A stretch of DNA of 18,028 nucleotides from CAYXXZ01 sp964469165 (GCA_964469165.1 CAYXXZ010000062.1:1-18028); one strand, 5' to 3'. Positions 1-8,078 are shown, counted from the first letter of the stretch. Program-made: numbers and translations. The notes: a model not told the origin generated them from the letters alone.

Positions 1-248
1 TGCAGATCGGCCTGCTGCCCAACACCGACTGGCTGAAGGATGTGGTGGCCCTGTCGCCGCGCGGCGAGATCGAGATAGACGCCCGTGGTCAGACATCGGT
101 ACCCGGCGTGTTCGCCGCCGGTGACGCGACCACCGTGCCTTACAAGCAGATCGTCATCGCCATGGGCGACGGCGCCAAGGCCAGCCTCAGCGCCTTCGAC
201 TACCTGATCCGCAGCTCCGCACCGGACCAGGACAAGAAAGTCGCCTGA
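1..248 (+). CDS. ahpF: Alkyl hydroperoxide reductase subunit F, C-terminal part
   Basis: Only the last 81 codons are in the window; the gene enters from the left edge, read from position 3. AhpF is the FAD-dependent NAD(P)H disulfide reductase that recycles the peroxiredoxin AhpC in the cytoplasm. The fragment begins QIGLLPNTDWL and contains GVFAAGDATTVPYKQI, the FAD-contacting GD motif of the thioredoxin-reductase-like domain. It ends with GDGAKASLSAFDYLIR, very close to the E. coli AhpF C-terminus as I recall it. The catalytic CxxC and the N-terminal thioredoxin-fold domains would lie upstream and cannot be checked. The stop is TGA at 246-248, followed by an intrinsic terminator. ahpC would be expected upstream, outside the window. 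The family assignment is secure; completeness is unknown. Confidence 0.95.
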   Translation, partial: QIGLLPNTDWLKDVVALSPRGEIEIDARGQTSVPGVFAAGDATTVPYKQIVIAMGDGAKASLSAFDYLIRSSAPDQDKKVA

Positions 249-270
249 CAGGTCTGTTGCACGACACGCA

Positions 271-298
271 AAGGGCGGGTTTCAAACCCGCCCTTTTT
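271..298 (+). terminator. Intrinsic terminator of ahpF
   Basis: Arms AAGGGCGGGTTT (271-282) and AAACCCGCCCTT (284-295) are perfect reverse complements. With a realistic loop of about five bases the core stem is GGGCGGGT/ACCCGCCC, followed by a T run at 294-298. It begins 22 bases after the ahpF stop. Read on the minus strand, the same stem is followed by only three T residues, so it could weakly back up termination of the convergent bamB transcript. Confidence 0.92.
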
Positions 299-343
299 CA
301 TGGGGAATTGTTGAAGCAGCCTGTGGGCGTGCTCGTTCACAAG

Positions 344-574
344 AAGCTATAAGCTGTAAGCTCTAAGTTGAATTCTGGCAGAACTCAGTTCTTCCCGTGC
401 TACGGCTTATGGTGTCGCTTAACAGATTGTTAATAAGGTCTACTCAGCCTCATAACGATCTTTCAAGGTAACTTCTCCCGCTCTCCGGAAATGAAAAGAG
501 ACAATCGACCCGAGCATCTCGATGTTCGGAAAATATCCCGAACCCCGCCCCGTCCAACTTATAGCTTAAAGCTG
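344..574. repeat. Inverted pair of heptamer arrays (element A) in the ahpF/bamB convergent gap
   Basis: The left arm is a run of 7-base units in phase: AAGCTAT (344-350), AAGCTGT (351-357), AAGCTCT (358-364), then AAGTTGA (365-371). The right arm at 555-574 reads, on the minus strand, CAGCTTT, AAGCTAT, then AAGTTG, so the arrays are inverted and the phase is kept. The 183 bp between them has no credible gene. It holds small perfect palindromes: AGAAC/GTTCT at 380-392 and TTAACA/TGTTAA at 419-433. The right arm starts 9 bases downstream of the bamB stop. Together with the ahpF terminator this accounts for most of the 334-base gap. Function is unknown. Confidence 0.7.
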
Positions 575-582
575 CCCCCCCA

Positions 583-1737
583 TCAACGCCGTTCAAACGC
601 GTACGCGGTAATGCCACCATCGTTATCGGTCACATAGACTCTCTGACCATCGGAAAGAATCGGTGCGCTCACGCCGCTGCCATCGACCTTTCTGCGCCCG
701 GCGAAGGTTCCGTCACTGGCGGAAAGAACGTGCAGGTAGCCGTCTGCGTCACCCACTGCCACATAGCCCGCGGCGTAGCCAGGGGGGCTGAGCTGGCGGT
801 ATTTCAGCTGGCTGTTGGTCCACACTTCCTGGCCGCTGTTGCTGCGCAGGGCGCGCACTTCATCGTTCGCCAGGGAAACGTACACCTGATCCTGGCCAAA
901 GGCGGGCTGCTGAAAACTGGACATGTCCTGATACCAGATGGCGCGCCCGGTGCCGCGGCTGATGGCGGCGGTGCGGCCCTGATAGCTGGTGACGTAGACC
1001 ACGTCTCCCTCCATGACGGGCGATCCGGCGATGTCCACCATGCGCTCCAGTTCGGAGCGGCCCTTGGGCAGCGCCACGCGGTTCTCCCACAGCAGCGCGC
1101 CATTGGCGGCGTTGAGCGCCATCGCCTTGCCGCTGGCAAAACCCGCGACGACCGTGTTGCCCGACATTACCGGCGAGGTGCTGGCACGCAGTGTCAGGGA
1201 GGGGATGTCGGTCTGGTAGCGCCACAGCTCGTTGCCGTTGCTGGCATCGAGCCCCACGACAAAACCGTCCATCGTCTGAACCGCGACATAGCGGCCGTTG
1301 CTGGCAGGCGCGGACAACACCTCGCGACTCACGCCGGAGCGCCAGCGCTGTTCGCCAGTGCTGCGATCGAGGGCGAAGACGCGCCCCTGGATATCGGCCA
1401 CCAGCACCAGATCGCCTCCGACACCGACGCCACCGCTGAGATTGCGCTTGAGTTTTTTCTGCCAAATGGTCTTGCCGGAGGACGCATCGACGGCGATCAC
1501 CACGCCATTGTCGCCCGCAGCATAGACCACACCGTCGCTCAGCGCCGGGTGCAGGCTGGAAATCAGTTTATCCCGCTTGCTGACGCCTTTTGACCAGAGT
1601 TTCTCGACACGAATGGTCTCGTCGAACTTTTCCAGTTTCGCGGGAGCCAATTCATCGACTTCGTCGTTGCCCCAGAATTTGAGGGAGCTGCATGCGGACA
1701 TCAAGACGGCAAAGAGTACGATAAACAGAATTCTCAT
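583..1737 (-). CDS. bamB: Outer membrane protein assembly factor BamB (lipoprotein)
   Basis: 384 aa, close to the usual BamB length. BamB is the beta-propeller lipoprotein of the BAM complex, which folds and inserts outer-membrane beta-barrel proteins from the periplasmic side. The N-terminus MRILFIVLFAVLMSAC is a short lipoprotein signal peptide with the lipidated cysteine at residue 16; Met rather than Leu at -3 is slightly atypical. The rest consists of repeated PQQ-like blades, for example VYAAGDNGVVIAVDASSGK, RVFALDRSTGEQRW, VVGLDASNGNELWRYQ and YLHVLSASDG. The ATG shares one base with the yfgM TGA stop (TGATG at 1735-1739), so the pair is probably translationally coupled. This is the last gene of the rlmN-to-bamB cluster. 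The GTPase gene der, which usually follows bamB, is absent; the next gene is the convergent ahpF. Confidence 0.95.
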   Translation of the reverse strand: MRILFIVLFAVLMSACSSLKFWGNDEVDELAPAKLEKFDETIRVEKLWSKGVSKRDKLISSLHPALSDGVVYAAGDNGVVIAVDASSGKTIWQKKLKRNLSGGVGVGGDLVLVADIQGRVFALDRSTGEQRWRSGVSREVLSAPASNGRYVAVQTMDGFVVGLDASNGNELWRYQTDIPSLTLRASTSPVMSGNTVVAGFASGKAMALNAANGALLWENRVALPKGRSELERMVDIAGSPVMEGDVVYVTSYQGRTAAISRGTGRAIWYQDMSSFQQPAFGQDQVYVSLANDEVRALRSNSGQEVWTNSQLKYRQLSPPGYAAGYVAVGDADGYLHVLSASDGTFAGRRKVDGSGVSAPILSDGQRVYVTDNDGGITAYAFERR

Positions 1738-2423
1738 CAGGCTTCACCTTCTCCGGCAGCGCCAGTCCCTGGTTTCATCTCGTTGATCTTCAACTGCAAC
1801 AGGGCCTGAACCTGCATATCGCCGGCCTGGAGGCCCTCCATGGCGGCCTGATAGGCGATCCTGGCGGCTTCGTTGTTGCCCTGGGCAGCGAGAATGTCGC
1901 CCTTCAGCTCCGCATAGAGCGCGTGGAATGCCTTGGGATGCGCGTTGTCGAGCCACGCCAGCGCCGCATCATGGTCGCCGCGCGCAAACTCGACACCCGC
2001 CAGCCGCAAACGCACCAGTGCGCGCATGGCGTCATCCTCTGCCTCGGCAAGCGCCCATTCGAGTTCCGCGGTGGCGTTGTCGTAATCGCCATCGGCCGCC
2101 GCGAGACGTGCGATGGTCAGCGCGGCATAGCGGCCATACTGGCTGCCGGGAGACAGTTTCTTGAGCATTTCCGCATGGCTGGAAACCTGGTTGGCCGCCT
2201 CGTCGGAGGCGTTTCTCTCCCAGACGGAGACCGCATCGAGCATCGCCATATAGACGATGGACGCCTGCTCGGCCTGCTCCGAGGAGCGGTTCTGCCAGTA
2301 ATGCCAGGCGAACCAGCCGCCGCCCACGATGATCAGCACCGTCAACAGGTTGATGCCGTTGCTCCACCACCATTTCTTCAGAGCTTCGAGCTGCTCGTGG
2401 TCATTGAGATGGCCCGTCACCAT
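1737..2423 (-). CDS. yfgM: YfgM-family membrane-anchored TPR protein
   Basis: About 228 aa. YfgM is an ancillary SecYEG component that associates with PpiD and helps hand secreted proteins to periplasmic chaperones. The sequence starts with a short cytoplasmic stretch (LNDHEQLEALKKWWWSNG), then one membrane segment at about residues 24-44 (INLLTVLIIVGGGWFAWHYW). A periplasmic helical region with degenerate TPR-like repeats (ALTIARLAAADGDYDNATAELEWAL, RLAGVEFARGDHDAALAWLD) follows. A strong Shine-Dalgarno AGGAGG at 2429-2434 lies only 2 bases from the ATG at 2426, 5 bases from the ATG at 2423 and 8 from a GTG at 2420, so 2423 is preferred here. The start lies inside the end of hisS (about 23-base overlap) and the stop is fused to the bamB start. 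Position in the hisS-yfgM-bamB order supports the name. Confidence 0.9.
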   Translation of the reverse strand: MVTGHLNDHEQLEALKKWWWSNGINLLTVLIIVGGGWFAWHYWQNRSSEQAEQASIVYMAMLDAVSVWERNASDEAANQVSSHAEMLKKLSPGSQYGRYAALTIARLAAADGDYDNATAELEWALAEAEDDAMRALVRLRLAGVEFARGDHDAALAWLDNAHPKAFHALYAELKGDILAAQGNNEAARIAYQAAMEGLQAGDMQVQALLQLKINEMKPGTGAAGEGEA

Positions 2424-3705
2424 CACCTCCTGAAATATTCAATAGTGTTTCTATCTGTTTCACTGCCTGTACCAGCGGCAGCGTTTCCTGCGGCCTGTCA
2501 GCGCGCAGATATTTGAGCGTGGCCTGCCCGCTCGCCGCTTCGTCCTCACCGATCACCAGCGCCACCGCGGCGCCACTGCGATCCGCGCGCTTGAACTGGG
2601 CCTTGAAGCTGCCGCCGCCACAATTGCACAACACCCGCAGGGTCGGGCACTGACTGCGCAAGGTTTCCGCGGCGGCCAGCATCTGGGCGCTGAGCCCCGC
2701 CGCGCCGAGCACGTAGACATCCACGGCATCGCCCAGATTTGGCGGTGCGGCGTCCGCGGTTTCGAGCAGCAATACCAGGCGCTCCACGCCCATGGCAAAA
2801 CCCACCGCCAGGGTTGGCTTGCCACCGAGCTGTGCCACCAGACCATCGTAGCGGCCCCCGGCGCAAACCGTGCCTTGCGCTCCCAGCGAATTGGTTACCC
2901 ATTCAAAGACGGTTTTACCGTAATAGTCCAGGCCACGCACCAGTTTTTCGTTGACGGAGTATGCCACCCCGGCGGCATCGAGGATAGCGCGAAGGCCGGC
3001 AAAGTGCTCCACGGATTCGGCGCCGAGGTAGTCGCTCAGTTTCGGCGCATCGGCGAGCAACGCCTGGGTGTCCGGGTTCTTGCTGTCGAGAATGCGCAGC
3101 GGATTGCTGCCGAGGCGGCGCTGGCTGTCCTCGTCGAGGGCATCGCGGCGCGCACCGAGCCAGGCCACCAGCGCCTCGCGGTAGCGGGCGCGGTCATCAC
3201 TGCTGCCCAGTGAATTGATCTGCAGGCTGACGTGATCGGCAATGCCGAGTTCACGCCACAGACGGTCGGTGAGGATCAGCAATTCCGCGTCGATATCCGG
3301 CCCTTCGAGACCGAATACCTCGGCGCCGATCTGGTGGAACTGACGCAGGCGCCCCTTCTGCGGGCGCTCGTAGCGAAACATCGGGCCGCGATACCACAGG
3401 CGCGGAGACTGCGCGAAGAGCCCCCCCTCCTCGCAGGCGCGCACGCAACCCGCGGTACCCTCGGGGCGCAGCGTGACACTCTCGCCGTTGCGGTCGAGAA
3501 AGGTATACATCTCCTTCTCGACGATATCGGTGACTTCACCGATGGAGCGCTGAAACAGCTCCGTCTGCTCGAGGATCGGGAAGCGGATTTCCTGCAGGCC
3601 GTAGCGCTCGAAGAGGCTGCGCACCTTGTCTTCCAGGTATTGCCACAATGGCGAGTTGTCGGGGAGCAGGTCGTTCATTCCCCGAATGGAGCGAATCTTG
3701 GTCAT
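2401..3705 (-). CDS. hisS: Histidyl-tRNA synthetase
   Basis: 434 aa, normal for a bacterial HisRS. It is a cytoplasmic class II synthetase that charges tRNA-His. The N-terminal IRGMNDLLP is typical. Motif 2 lies at about 103-129 (LWYRGPMFRYERPQKG and following). The histidine-binding signatures LVRGLDYY (255-262) and AGGRYDGL (283-290) and motif 3 AVGFAMGVERL (300-310) are all present. The anticodon-binding domain occupies about 325-420. The ATG at 3705 lies two bases after the ispG TAG stop, and the 3' end overlaps yfgM by about 23 bases. The C-terminal tail is slightly long and glycine-rich (NISGGDGDGPSQ). Upstream bases give only a weak ribosome-binding site, which fits coupling to ispG. 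Confidence 0.97.
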   Translation of the reverse strand: MTKIRSIRGMNDLLPDNSPLWQYLEDKVRSLFERYGLQEIRFPILEQTELFQRSIGEVTDIVEKEMYTFLDRNGESVTLRPEGTAGCVRACEEGGLFAQSPRLWYRGPMFRYERPQKGRLRQFHQIGAEVFGLEGPDIDAELLILTDRLWRELGIADHVSLQINSLGSSDDRARYREALVAWLGARRDALDEDSQRRLGSNPLRILDSKNPDTQALLADAPKLSDYLGAESVEHFAGLRAILDAAGVAYSVNEKLVRGLDYYGKTVFEWVTNSLGAQGTVCAGGRYDGLVAQLGGKPTLAVGFAMGVERLVLLLETADAAPPNLGDAVDVYVLGAAGLSAQMLAAAETLRSQCPTLRVLCNCGGGSFKAQFKRADRSGAAVALVIGEDEAASGQATLKYLRADRPQETLPLVQAVKQIETLLNISGGDGDGPSQ

Positions 3706-3707
3706 GC

Positions 3708-4826
3708 CTATTCTCTGGAGGTGGCGATGAGATCTGCCATTTCTGCTGCCTTGGCGGCAGCCTTTTCGCGGATCGCCCGTTCGAGGTTGTCTACCAGATC
3801 CTGCTGGCTGAGCTTGCGGCTGATCTTGCCATCCGTGTAGAGCAGGTGGTTGGGCGTGCCGCCGGTCAATCCCAGGTCGGAGACCTTGGCCTCACCGGGG
3901 CCGTTGACGATACAGCCGATGATGGACACATCCATGGCCACCTTGACGTCTTCCAGGCGCTCCTCGAGCGCGTTGACGGTGGCGATGACGTCGAAATTCT
4001 GCCGCGAACAACTCGGACAGGCGATGATGTTGATGCCCTTGGAGCGCAATTTGAGACTTTTGAGAATGTCCCAACCCACCTTCACCTCTTCCACCGGGTC
4101 TGCCGCGAGAGAGATGCGAAGGGTGTCGCCGATGCCGTCCAGCAACAGGGCGCCGAGACCGATGGCGGATTTGACGGTACCGGAGCGCAGGCCGCCCGCC
4201 TCCGTGATGCCCAGATGGAGCGGGTTGTCGATCTGCGCCGCGATCAGGCGGTATGCATCCACCGCCATGAACACATCGGACGCCTTCAAACTCAGCTTGA
4301 ACTCGCGGAAATCGAGGCGGTCGAGAATATCGATGTGGCGCATGGCGGACTCCACCAGCGCTTCCGGCGTCGGCTCGCCATATTTGCGTTGCAGGTCTTT
4401 TTCCAGTGAGCCGGCGTTGACGCCGATGCGGATCGGCACATTGTGGTCGCGGCACTTTTCCACCACCGCGCGCACGCGCTCCTCGCGGCCGATGTTGCCG
4501 GGGTTGATGCGCAGGCAATCGACACCTTCGTCGATCACCTTGAGCGCGATCTTGTAGTCGAAGTGAATGTCGGCCACCAGCGGCACCGCACACTGACGGC
4601 GGATCTCGCCGAATGCGCTGGCCGCCTCCATGGATGGCACGGACACCCGCACGATGTCGGCACCAGCGTTTTCGAGACGCCGGATCTGCGCCAGGGTGGC
4701 GGCGACATCCGTGGTCTCGGTATTGGTCATGCTCTGTACGGAAATGGGCGCATCGCCGCCCACCGGAACCTTGCCCACCATGATCTGGCGGGATTGGCGG
4801 CGCTTGATCGGACAGGGAGTCGTCAT
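3708..4826 (-). CDS. ispG: 4-hydroxy-3-methylbut-2-en-1-yl diphosphate synthase (IspG/GcpE)
   Basis: 372 aa, matching the E. coli length. IspG performs the reductive ring opening of methylerythritol cyclodiphosphate to HMBPP in the MEP isoprenoid pathway, using a [4Fe-4S] cluster. The cluster ligands are in register with E. coli numbering: Cys270 and Cys273 in ACPSCSRQ, Cys305 in SIIGCIVNGPGEA, and Glu312 in the same segment. The N-terminal TIM-barrel half includes VQSMTNTETTDV and RVSVPSMEAA. The ATG overlaps the rodZ TGA by four bases (ATGA at 4823-4826). As a cluster enzyme it is a client of the neighbouring SUF locus in a general sense only; proximity does not show a specific link. Confidence 0.98.
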   Translation of the reverse strand: MTTPCPIKRRQSRQIMVGKVPVGGDAPISVQSMTNTETTDVAATLAQIRRLENAGADIVRVSVPSMEAASAFGEIRRQCAVPLVADIHFDYKIALKVIDEGVDCLRINPGNIGREERVRAVVEKCRDHNVPIRIGVNAGSLEKDLQRKYGEPTPEALVESAMRHIDILDRLDFREFKLSLKASDVFMAVDAYRLIAAQIDNPLHLGITEAGGLRSGTVKSAIGLGALLLDGIGDTLRISLAADPVEEVKVGWDILKSLKLRSKGINIIACPSCSRQNFDVIATVNALEERLEDVKVAMDVSIIGCIVNGPGEAKVSDLGLTGGTPNHLLYTDGKISRKLSQQDLVDNLERAIREKAAAKAAEMADLIATSRE

Positions 4827-5548
4827 TGCTTGCTCGCGGTGCCGAGGATAAATTCCACAGCCTGGCCGTCGGCCTGCGGACTCAATGTGACGGGCTTGCC
4901 CAGATAACTGAGTCGGACACCCGCCGCGTTGCCCAGGCTGATGCGAAACGGCGGCTCACCTTCGAGATGGAGATGATCTCCGGCGCGCTGCAGGGAAACC
5001 GCCAGAATGTATTCCTGCGCATCGACGATTTCCACCCAGCTGTCGGCGACGAACTTCAGTTCGAGGCGATTCTCCGCGCCCGGTGAATTCAGTGACGCCA
5101 CGACCGCCAGGTCGGCGGGCGCCGGCGCGGCAACGGGTGGCACATCGGTGGCGACAGGGCCGTCGCTGAGCATGGCGCCAAACACCAGCGACGTGGCAAG
5201 CAACAGTGTCGCCGCGGAAATAGCCATGGCTTTCACAGGCCTTGGTGCGGCGTTGTCCAGGGTCTGTTTGGCGCCGGGGTTGGCAGCGTCGACGCGTTGC
5301 TGGTAGCTCGCCAGAATGGCGGCCGGGCGCGCGCCGACGAGTTGCGCGTAGCGGCGCAGGTAACCCTTCACGAACACCTCGTGCGGCAAGCGCCGGTAAT
5401 CATCCGTCTCCAGCGCTTGCAACAGGCTGGCAGTGATACCCAGCTCCCGCAAGACACGGCTGTCGGGAATGCGCGCCTCCATACGCAGCTCGCGCAGGGC
5501 TTGCCCCGGCCCGCGCACGTCCTGAGCGCCGCTGTCATCGTGCTTCAT
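4823..5548 (-). CDS. rodZ: RodZ-like cytoskeletal membrane protein (short form)
   Basis: 241 aa. RodZ links the MreB cytoskeleton to the elongasome and controls rod shape. An N-terminal helix-turn-helix of the Cro/HTH_25 type lies at about residues 14-80 (GQALRELRMEARI, LLQALETDDYRRLP, VKGYLRRYAQLVG). One membrane helix lies at about 107-127 (AMAISAATLLLATSLVFGAML). A Pro/Ala-rich linker follows, then a DUF4115-type periplasmic beta domain (about 160-236, including DSWVEIVDA and PPFRISLGNA). It is about 100 residues shorter than E. coli RodZ (337 aa), mainly in the linkers. A good Shine-Dalgarno AGGAGTGG lies about 8 bases before the ATG. The start overlaps the end of pilW by 14 bases. Confidence 0.92.
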   Translation of the reverse strand: MKHDDSGAQDVRGPGQALRELRMEARIPDSRVLRELGITASLLQALETDDYRRLPHEVFVKGYLRRYAQLVGARPAAILASYQQRVDAANPGAKQTLDNAAPRPVKAMAISAATLLLATSLVFGAMLSDGPVATDVPPVAAPAPADLAVVASLNSPGAENRLELKFVADSWVEIVDAQEYILAVSLQRAGDHLHLEGEPPFRISLGNAAGVRLSYLGKPVTLSPQADGQAVEFILGTASKQ

Positions 5549-6314
5549 TTTTCAGCCACTCCTGATATTCCCCGCGTTCTCTGGAGTCTGGAAACAGTTT
5601 TTCAAGGGCCAGGCCCTTGCTGGCCTTGGCATCCCTGTCGCCGAGTTGATGGGCGACGCGCACCGCCAGCCAGAGGCTGCGCGCTGCTGGCGGGGCAAGC
5701 TGGTCATAGGCGTCCAGATAGCGGCGCGCCTGGCCCGCGTCGCCGCGGCGCAAATGGAGTTCGCCCAGTTCAAGGTACGGCAATGCATAGCGCGGACTGA
5801 GCGCAATCGCGCGGTTCCAGGCTTCCTCCGCCTCCCTTTCCTTGCCGAGCCTGTCGGCAGTCAGGCCGAGGCTGTAGAACACCTGGGTGCGCAGCTCATA
5901 GTTGACGTCGTCGCTCGCGATCCGGAACTGCTCGTGGGCGTCCTCGACACGGCCCTCCTGGAACAGGAAAATGCCGTAATTGTTGCGCGCCCTGGTGAAA
6001 TTTCTATCGTAGGCGAGAGCCTGCCTGAAATGCTTCTCCGCCAGCTCCTTTTCCAGCTCCATCTGCAACAGCAGCGCCATGCCATGGTGCGCGCCGGCGG
6101 AACGGCTGTCGATTTCCAGCGCCCGCAGCAGGTGGGTACGCGCCATCTGGCGGTTGCCGTCGCCGATGTAATTGAGGCCGAGTTGGATGTGGTTGTCCAG
6201 GGAATCCTGACGGTCGCCCGCCGATCTGCCGCCAGAAGCCGCACATCCGGCGAGAGTCAGCGCACACAGCAGCGCGACACCCAACACATACGTTCTCCGG
6301 CCCGGCCCGCGCAA
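5535..6314 (-). CDS. pilW: Type IV pilus biogenesis/stability lipoprotein PilW (PilF family)
   Basis: 259 aa. PilW/PilF is the outer-membrane TPR pilotin needed for multimerisation and localisation of the PilQ secretin. The N-terminus is a lipoprotein signal peptide, MRGPGRRTYVLGVALLCALTLAGC split into a basic n-region and a hydrophobic core, with lipobox LAGC and lipidated Cys24. Tandem TPRs follow from about residue 40 (IQLGLNYIGDGNRQMARTHL, RNNYGIFLFQEGRVEDAHEQF, FYSLGLTADRLGKEREAEEAW, YLELGELHLRRGDAGQARRYL). The start is TTG at 6314, chosen because GGAGGG sits 5-6 bases upstream and because it keeps the basic n-region. It begins one base after the rlmN stop. The rlmN-pilW-rodZ order is the Pseudomonas arrangement. 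Confidence 0.92.
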   Translation of the reverse strand: MRGPGRRTYVLGVALLCALTLAGCAASGGRSAGDRQDSLDNHIQLGLNYIGDGNRQMARTHLLRALEIDSRSAGAHHGMALLLQMELEKELAEKHFRQALAYDRNFTRARNNYGIFLFQEGRVEDAHEQFRIASDDVNYELRTQVFYSLGLTADRLGKEREAEEAWNRAIALSPRYALPYLELGELHLRRGDAGQARRYLDAYDQLAPPAARSLWLAVRVAHQLGDRDAKASKGLALEKLFPDSRERGEYQEWLKNEAR

Positions 6315-6315
6315 A

Positions 6316-7500
6316 TCAGCCCTCCATGCCCATCAGGCGCACCGCACGTTCTGCACCGTCGTTGTTGTAGAGACGCTGGTAGCGCTCCTTGCGCCGCGTT
6401 CTGTCGTTGAACTGACCGGCCAGCTGACCGCAGGCGGCGGCGATGTCGTCGCCGCGCGTGGTGCGGATGGTCACCGTATGTCCAGCCTTCATGAGAATGT
6501 CCCGAAAACGGTACAGCGAGGTATTGGATACGCGCCGGTAGCCGGAATTGGGAAACGGATTGAACGGAATCAGGTTGATCTTGCAGGGCAGCGTCCTGAG
6601 CACCTCGGCCAGTTGATGGGCGTGCTCGGGACGGTCGTTGACCTGGTCGATGAGCGTGTACTCGACCGTTACCTTGCGGTGGCTGTCGGGCAACTTGCCG
6701 AGGTAGCTGCGCGCCGAGGCGATCAACGTTTCGAGCGGATACTTGCGGTTGATGGGCACCAGCTCATCGCGCAACGCATTGTTGGGAGCGTGCAGGGAAA
6801 TCGCCAGGGAGACATCGGTAACATCCGCCAGGCGATCGAGCGCCGGCACCACGCCCGCGGTGCTCAGCGTGACGCGGCGCTTCGACAAACCGTAGGCGCA
6901 GTCGTGCATCATGAGATTCATGGCATCGACCACATTGTCGAAATTCATCAGCGGCTCGCCCATGCCCATCATCACCACATTGGTGACGGGGCGGTCCTCG
7001 CGGATGCCGAATTTACTGAAAGAATCGAGCGCAACCCACAGCTGGCCAACGATTTCCGCCGCCGACAGGTCGCGGTTGAAGCCCTGCTTGCCGGTGGCGC
7101 AGAAGCTGCAATCCAGCGAACAGCCGATCTGTGACGACACACACAGGGTGCCGCGGCCATCCTCGGGAATCCACACCGCCTCGACGCACTCGCCGCCGTC
7201 GGTGCGCACCAGCCATTTGCGGGTGCCATCGGCGGACTCGTGGGCGGAAACCAGTTCCGGCGGGCGCACTTCGGCAATCGCCACGAGCTTTTCCCGCAGA
7301 GCCTTGGAAAGATCCGTCATCTGGCTGAAATCGCGCACGCCACGCTGGTGGATCCACTTGAGCACCTGGGGCACGCGGAAGCGTTTCTCGCCGATGGCGG
7401 CGAAAAATTGCTCCAGCTTTTCAGCAGAAAGCCCCAGGAGGTTGGTCTTCCCTTCCCGGGGCTCGCGGCTGGCTGCGGTTTCGGTCGTTGCCATTGTCAT
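6316..7500 (-). CDS. rlmN: Dual-specificity RNA methyltransferase RlmN
   Basis: 394 aa. RlmN is a radical-SAM enzyme that makes 2-methyladenosine at A2503 of 23S rRNA and A37 of several tRNAs. The cluster-binding CxxxCxxC is Cys127, Cys131 and Cys134 (GCSLDCSFCATGKQGF). The two mechanistic cysteines of the ping-pong reaction are Cys120 (GRGTLCVSSQ) and Cys357 (RGDDIAAACGQL), corresponding to Cys118 and Cys355 in E. coli. Also seen are the SAM-contacting MGMGEPLMN (178-186) and SLAISLHAPN. ATG at 7500 is used; a second in-frame ATG is at 7494 and the ribosome-binding site does not decide between them. It lies 53 bases downstream of ndk and one base before pilW. Confidence 0.97.
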   Translation of the reverse strand: MTMATTETAASREPREGKTNLLGLSAEKLEQFFAAIGEKRFRVPQVLKWIHQRGVRDFSQMTDLSKALREKLVAIAEVRPPELVSAHESADGTRKWLVRTDGGECVEAVWIPEDGRGTLCVSSQIGCSLDCSFCATGKQGFNRDLSAAEIVGQLWVALDSFSKFGIREDRPVTNVVMMGMGEPLMNFDNVVDAMNLMMHDCAYGLSKRRVTLSTAGVVPALDRLADVTDVSLAISLHAPNNALRDELVPINRKYPLETLIASARSYLGKLPDSHRKVTVEYTLIDQVNDRPEHAHQLAEVLRTLPCKINLIPFNPFPNSGYRRVSNTSLYRFRDILMKAGHTVTIRTTRGDDIAAACGQLAGQFNDRTRRKERYQRLYNNDGAERAVRLMGMEG

Positions 7501-7553
7501 ATGGAACCCGTCATGCAGAACCTGGCGTTACACGCATAAGCGACAGTGGGATC

Positions 7554-7979
7554 TTAACGGCTGCAGATCTCATTGTCGTCGAAAAAGTACTTCACTTCCC
7601 GTTCCGCGGAAGTGGCTGAATCGGAACCGTGCACCGCGTTGGCATCGATGGTCTCGGCAAAATCGGCGCGAATGGTGCCGGCGGCGGCTTCCTGGGGATT
7701 GGTGGCGCCCATCAGCTCGCGGTTGCGGGCGATGGCATTGTCGCCTTCGAGCACCTGAACCACCACCGGACCGGACGTCATGAAGCCCACCAGATCCTTG
7801 AAGAAGGGACGCTCCTTGTGCTCGGCGTAGAAGCCTTCGGCCTGCTCGCGGGACAGGTGCAGCATCTTTGCCGCCACTACATTGAGACCGCTCTTCTCGA
7901 AACGGCTGATGATTTCGCCGATGACGTTCTTGGCTACAGCGTCGGGCTTGATGATGGAAAGGGTTCTTTCTGTGGCCAT
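7554..7979 (-). CDS. ndk: Nucleoside diphosphate kinase
   Basis: 141 aa, full length. Ndk transfers the gamma-phosphate of ATP to nucleoside diphosphates through a phosphohistidine. The phosphorylated residue is His117 in NAVHGSDS. The N-terminal ERTLSIIKPDAV and the Kpn-loop region (MTSGPVVVQVLEG, NPQEAAAGTIRADF) are canonical. The ATG at 7979 is preceded by GGAGAC about 9 bases upstream. From memory, ndk in Pseudomonas directly follows the isc operon and precedes rlmN; here it directly follows the suf genes, so it marks the right-hand synteny anchor of the swapped region. Its own promoter lies at 8050-8078. Confidence 0.98.
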   Translation of the reverse strand: MATERTLSIIKPDAVAKNVIGEIISRFEKSGLNVVAAKMLHLSREQAEGFYAEHKERPFFKDLVGFMTSGPVVVQVLEGDNAIARNRELMGATNPQEAAAGTIRADFAETIDANAVHGSDSATSAEREVKYFFDDNEICSR

Positions 7980-8049
7980 GGGTCGTCTCCGCGCACAATG
8001 TTTTGAGGATGATCGGCGCCCGTCGTTGCCCGGCGCCGCAAAGTGGGCG

Positions 8050-8078
8050 ATTTTAACCTTGCAAACAGGGGCTTACAA
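8050..8078 (-). promoter_or_regulatory. Sigma-70-type promoter for ndk
   Basis: Read on the minus strand, TTGTAA (8073-8078, -35) and TAAAAT (8050-8055, -10) are separated by exactly 17 bases. Transcription would start near 8043 and give a leader of about 65 bases. That leader contains a GC-rich hairpin, CGGCGCC (8014-8020) with GGCGCCG (8032-8038), whose role is unknown. This separates ndk expression from the upstream sufE. Confidence 0.65.

Noticed and set aside
730..1593. A 287-codon plus-strand open frame.
   Set aside because: It is antisense to bamB, whose signal peptide and propeller repeats are clear.
8014..8038. GC-rich hairpin in the ndk leader as a riboswitch.
   Set aside because: It is a single 7-bp stem with no conserved aptamer-like sequence, so I only note it with the ndk promoter.
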